The position numbers and the translations under genes were made by a program. DNA of 7,466 nt. Origin: an uncultured Eubacteriales bacterium. Lineage in GTDB: Bacteria; Bacillota; Clostridia; Lachnospirales; Anaerotignaceae. Within the stretch, counting starts at the first letter, position 1. Each line of letters begins with the position of its first letter. Under the pieces are notes generated by a model. That model had not been told where the DNA came from, ran no database searches, and saw nothing but the letters and a program-made list of their open reading frames with translations. The stretch lies in the NCBI GenBank assembly GCA_900548595.1, contig URLB01000100.1, positions 1 through 7,466 of the forward strand, in the 5' to 3' direction. Shown piece by piece: positions 5,480 through 7,466 of the stretch.

Positions 5480-5497
5480 GAGGTATACTTTAGTTAT

Positions 5498-6040
5498 ATG
5501 GCTGATTCAAATATAACAAAAAGAGCTCTTGCACTTGCAATGAAAGAGCTTATGAAGACTACTCCGTTTTCTAAAATCAGCGTAGGTGATATTTGCGAAA
5601 AATGTGAGATGAACAGAAAGAGTTTTTATTATCATTTTAAAGACAAGTATGATCTGATTAACTGGATATATAGTACTGAGTTTATTTCTAATATCCAGGA
5701 TAAAATATATGATAGTGAATGGGATTTTATTGAAGATACATGTACATACTTTTATGATAATCGTGATTTTTATAAAAAAGCTCTTTTGATTGAAGGCCAG
5801 AACTCATTTTTTGAGTATTTCAGAGATGTTCTTAAAGCAATAGTTAATGAATATCTTCGCAGTTTGTTTATGGAGTGCAAAGATTCGGAGTTTTATACCA
5901 CATTTTTGACGGATGCATTTATAACTTCTATTGTAAGATGGCTTACAGACAGAAATTGTATGCCTGCAGAAGAGTATGTAACATTATTAAAATCGTGTAT
6001 AGAGGATTTTGCAAAAGTTACAGTTAAAAAACTAAAATAA
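5498..6040 (+). CDS. TetR/AcrR-family transcriptional regulator
   Basis: This 180-residue DNA-binding protein has an N-terminal TetR domain: helix 1 around residues 6-20 and a helix-turn-helix ISVGDICEKCEMNRKSFYYHF (27-47) ending in the family hallmark YYHFKDKYDLINWIY. The C-terminal part (about 62-180) is all-helical and looks like the DhaS-type TetR C-terminal domain, a group that includes the dihydroxyacetone-kinase activator DhaS, but the ligand cannot be read. The ATG at 5498 is the only usable start (in-frame TAG at 5477). Its AGGAGG (5478-5483) sits 14 bases away, longer than ideal. It has its own promoter and terminator. The nearby minus-strand gene is convergent, so no obvious adjacent target exists; self-control is likely. 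Confidence 0.88.
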   Translation: MADSNITKRALALAMKELMKTTPFSKISVGDICEKCEMNRKSFYYHFKDKYDLINWIYSTEFISNIQDKIYDSEWDFIEDTCTYFYDNRDFYKKALLIEGQNSFFEYFRDVLKAIVNEYLRSLFMECKDSEFYTTFLTDAFITSIVRWLTDRNCMPAEEYVTLLKSCIEDFAKVTVKKLK

Positions 6041-6072
6041 AAAATCAGGTGTTTGTTTTATACCTGATTTTT
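6040..6072. terminator. Bidirectional terminator shared by the convergent TetR and radical SAM-like genes
   Basis: AAAAATCAGGT (6040-6050) pairs with ACCTGATTTTT (6062-6072) around an 11-base loop, with a T run continuing to 6074 on the plus strand and an A run on the other side. It begins on the last base of the TetR stop codon. One arm lies inside the last codons of the minus-strand gene, whose stop (6058-6060) falls in the loop. It can act in both directions. Confidence 0.85.
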
Positions 6073-7104
6073 TTCTATTTCATTTAATTTGAGTTTATTT
6101 AGTGTTTTTAATACATCTGAAAGGGGATTTGTTTTAATATCACAACGTTTATCATCAACGATACCGACCCTTGTAAGAACAGTACCATCGCTTTTAAAAC
6201 CTATAGAATACGCACCGCCTGAAATTATACCGTCTATTATATACAAATCATTTCTTAAATCCATAAGTACAAATGCATAATGCTGTTCATTACGTATCTG
6301 AATTACATTTGTCTTAATTATATCTGCGATATTGATATCGCAGTCTATATCCGGAATATAGAATACAAACGAATTTGTATACTGTTCAAGAGATTTCAAA
6401 AATCCGTCTTCTAAAATTTTCTCGGCGTTTTTTTCGGAATAATACAGATGATAAGAATACAGTCGACCATATTTACGCAATTTGTCGGAGGCTTTCAAAA
6501 CAGAACTGTTATCATCACCTGAAATAGATATAAGAATATTATTGATATTATCTATATTATTAAGATCAGCACTGCATACGTCATCTGCATCTACCAATAA
6601 AACAAAGGCGCAGTCGTTGTGCTTCTTGTAAATATCTATCATTTTTAAATCAAACGCCATGCTTCCGAATATTGGATATAGATATATACCGAAATCATTG
6701 CCTTGATCGATTATTTTGTCAACATATTCAGACCAATTTGGCAGTTCGCTCGAATACAGAGAAATAGACCAAGGGATAGCAAATCCCATTTCACTTTCTT
6801 TTTCTCTGAGTTTTTTTGCTCCGAATGTACAACTGTTATAACCTATATTCATAGAGAAGTCTTTCAGATTTTCTTCATTAACATCAGCGAAAATCTTATT
6901 TATAAGATTATAATAAGCGCTGTTTTCATTTGAGAGCATTTTTTGAGTAATTTGAAATAATTTTTTACTGAATCTTCCTGTAGGGAAATTCAGAGCTAAA
7001 TCAACTGTATTTCTAAGACCGCGCTCAGGGTCGCTTTTTATATCTTTTATTGCTTTGCTGACAAGAGGTTCAAGCATGGCACGAACCATTTTCTCTTTTA
7101 TCAT
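6058..7104 (-). CDS. Degenerate radical SAM-family protein lacking iron-sulfur cysteines (putative pseudoenzyme)
   Basis: This 348-residue protein matches the layout of a radical SAM/SPASM-like family common in Clostridia. An N-terminal helical region of about 105 residues leads into GFAIPWSISL (107-116), where relatives read IPWAIL followed by the CxxxCxxC cluster loop. Here the loop is shortened and has no cysteine; the text jumps to EYVDKIIDQGNDFGIYLY (126-143), equivalent to the helix and strand that normally precede GGEPL. That motif reads IFGSMAF (145-151). KKHNDCAFVLL (160-170) and ISISGDD (192-198) still follow the family pattern. Late cysteines of relatives (GGRCYF and the one after NGD) are Tyr299 and Arg312. 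Only five scattered Cys remain (92, 165, 177, 255, 321). It therefore should not bind a 4Fe-4S cluster. The start at 7104 has AGGGGTG 8 bases upstream; the ATG at 7131 has no visible site. The frame is intact, arguing for a maintained function, but that function is unknown. Confidence 0.72.
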   Translation of the reverse strand: MIKEKMVRAMLEPLVSKAIKDIKSDPERGLRNTVDLALNFPTGRFSKKLFQITQKMLSNENSAYYNLINKIFADVNEENLKDFSMNIGYNSCTFGAKKLREKESEMGFAIPWSISLYSSELPNWSEYVDKIIDQGNDFGIYLYPIFGSMAFDLKMIDIYKKHNDCAFVLLVDADDVCSADLNNIDNINNILISISGDDNSSVLKASDKLRKYGRLYSYHLYYSEKNAEKILEDGFLKSLEQYTNSFVFYIPDIDCDINIADIIKTNVIQIRNEQHYAFVLMDLRNDLYIIDGIISGGAYSIGFKSDGTVLTRVGIVDDKRCDIKTNPLSDVLKTLNKLKLNEIEKNQV

Positions 7105-7130
7105 TTTTTTCACACCCCTAAGTATTATCA

Positions 7131-7151
7131 ATAAATATTTTACATATTTAT
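7131..7151. repeat. AT-only inverted repeat upstream of the radical SAM-like gene
   Basis: ATAAATAT (7131-7138) and ATATTTAT (7144-7151) form a perfect 8-bp inverted repeat around TTTAC. It lies 27 bases before the start codon of the minus-strand gene. It could be a weak leader hairpin or operator, but the composition is purely A/T and chance is a serious alternative. Confidence 0.3.
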
Positions 7152-7167
7152 ATGAAGGATTGAAATG

Positions 7168-7187
7168 GACAATTTATATTTATTGTC
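7168..7187. promoter_or_regulatory. Inverted repeat GACAAT-N8-ATTGTC, possible operator
   Basis: GACAAT (7168-7173) is mirrored by ATTGTC (7182-7187) with an 8-base AT spacer, about 65 bases before the radical SAM-like start codon. On the minus strand TTGTCC (complement of 7167-7172) could be a -35, but no good -10 sits at the right distance, so no promoter is claimed for this gene. The 152-base gap holds nothing else recognised apart from the tRNA terminator. Confidence 0.35.
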
Positions 7188-7221
7188 ATAATTGCAATAT
7201 AATAAATTTTTAATATTAAAT

Positions 7222-7247
7222 AAAAAAGAGCATTCATAAGAATGCTC
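7222..7247 (-). terminator. Rho-independent terminator of tRNA-Leu
   Basis: GAGCATTC (7228-7235) pairs perfectly with GAATGCTC (7240-7247) around a 4-base loop. On the minus strand six T follow (complement of 7222-7227). It lies 9 bases after the 3' end of the tRNA. Confidence 0.9.
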
Positions 7248-7256
7248 CTCTATATA

Positions 7257-7339
7257 TGCCGGTGGCCGGACTCGAACCGGCACGGAGATTATCCGCTTGA
7301 TTTTGAGTCAAGTGCGTCTGCCAATTCCGCCACACCGGC
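7257..7339 (-). tRNA. tRNA-Leu, anticodon CAA
   Basis: The minus strand gives an 83-base class II tRNA. The acceptor stem is GCCGGTG (7339-7333) with CACCGGC (7264-7258) and discriminator A (7257). The D arm contains GGCGGAATTGGCAGACGC. The anticodon loop CTCAAAA sits on a TTGA/TCAA stem, and the T loop is GGTTCGAGTCC. The anticodon is CAA, decoding UUG. The long variable arm (CGGATAATCTCCG) is typical of leucine tRNAs. CCA is not encoded and must be added afterwards. It is a single tRNA with its own promoter and terminator. Confidence 0.97.
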
Positions 7340-7359
7340 AAAATCTATTTAACTATATC

Positions 7360-7388
7360 AGTATAACATAAAATAAAATAGAAATCAA
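7360..7388 (-). promoter_or_regulatory. Sigma-A promoter of tRNA-Leu
   Basis: On the minus strand TTGATT (complement of 7383-7388), a 17-base spacer and TATACT (complement of 7360-7365) lie about 20 bases before the mature tRNA 5' end. The spacing suits a short 5' leader removed by RNase P. Confidence 0.78.
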
Positions 7389-7400
7389 TAATTATTTAAG

Positions 7401-7466
7401 TTATTTTTCTTCTGAAGTGAGAAGGTCGGCTAAAGTCATATTATCAACAACATTATCTATGGCGTC
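7401..7466 (-). CDS. 3' end of an unidentified gene (partial, runs off the window)
   Basis: The minus strand from the window edge reads 21 codons, ending DNMTLADLLTSEEK and a TAA stop at 7401-7403. The stretch is acidic and probably helical. It is too short to name the protein. No terminator hairpin is visible between its stop and the tRNA promoter, so readthrough transcription into the tRNA gene is possible. Confidence 0.6.
   Translation of the reverse strand, partial: DAIDNVVDNMTLADLLTSEEK

Noticed and set aside
5498..6040. TetR protein as the repressor of the 918-4426 operon
   Set aside because: It is over 1 kb away behind sigG, and the inverted repeats at its own promoter do not resemble the palindrome at 855-871.
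6703..6933. Plus-strand open frames of 63 and 76 codons inside the radical SAM-like gene
   Set aside because: They are antisense shadows of a full-length, family-like minus-strand gene and lack ribosome binding sites.
7105..7131. Longer start for the radical SAM-like gene at 7131
   Set aside because: No Shine-Dalgarno precedes it, while the ATG at 7104 has AGGGGTG at 8 bases, and the extra residues do not resemble the family.
1..7466. Mobile element, CRISPR array or phage remnant
   Set aside because: No transposase or integrase, no regularly spaced repeats, no target-site duplications and no tRNA-derived attachment repeat near tRNA-Leu were found.

Overview
The window looks like chromosomal DNA from an AT-rich, spore-forming, Gram-positive anaerobe of the class Clostridia. 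The evidence is strong AGGAGG-type ribosome binding sites, AT-rich codon use, a sporulation sigma factor (SigG), paired YdcZ-type transporters and a protein that resembles the radical SAM proteins common in gut Clostridia. There is no phage, insertion sequence or CRISPR array.

Region 1 (1-4512) is a divergent metabolic locus. A nucleoside phosphorylase gene (43-789, minus strand) ends at a clean terminator. Facing away from it across a 128-bp regulatory gap is a five-gene operon (918-4426): two half-size YdcZ/DUF606 membrane proteins with predicted opposite topologies, a ribokinase-like PfkB sugar kinase, an azoreductase-like flavodoxin-fold oxidoreductase, and a zinc-dependent medium-chain alcohol dehydrogenase. 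The operon has a near-consensus sigma-A promoter whose -35 box lies inside a perfect 17-bp palindrome, so it is probably repressor-controlled. A plausible reading is uptake, phosphorylation and redox processing of a sugar or nucleoside-derived compound. The substrate cannot be read from the sequence.

Region 2 (4528-5412) is sigG, standing alone between its own terminator and the one upstream, without spoIIGA-sigE in front of it. It starts at TTG. The 71 bases before that codon fold on paper into one long interrupted hairpin that buries the ribosome binding site right up to the start codon.

Region 3 (5425-7104) is a convergent pair. One member is a TetR-family regulator with its own consensus promoter and inverted repeats. 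The other is a minus-strand gene for a radical SAM-like protein that has lost every cluster-binding cysteine and the GGE motif, so it is probably a pseudoenzyme. The two share a bidirectional terminator.

Region 4 (7222-7466), on the minus strand, holds tRNA-Leu(CAA) with its own promoter and terminator, and the last 21 codons of a gene that runs off the window.

The items most worth a second look are the cysteine-less radical SAM relative, the sigG leader hairpin, and the predicted antiparallel transporter pair with its operator-controlled operon.
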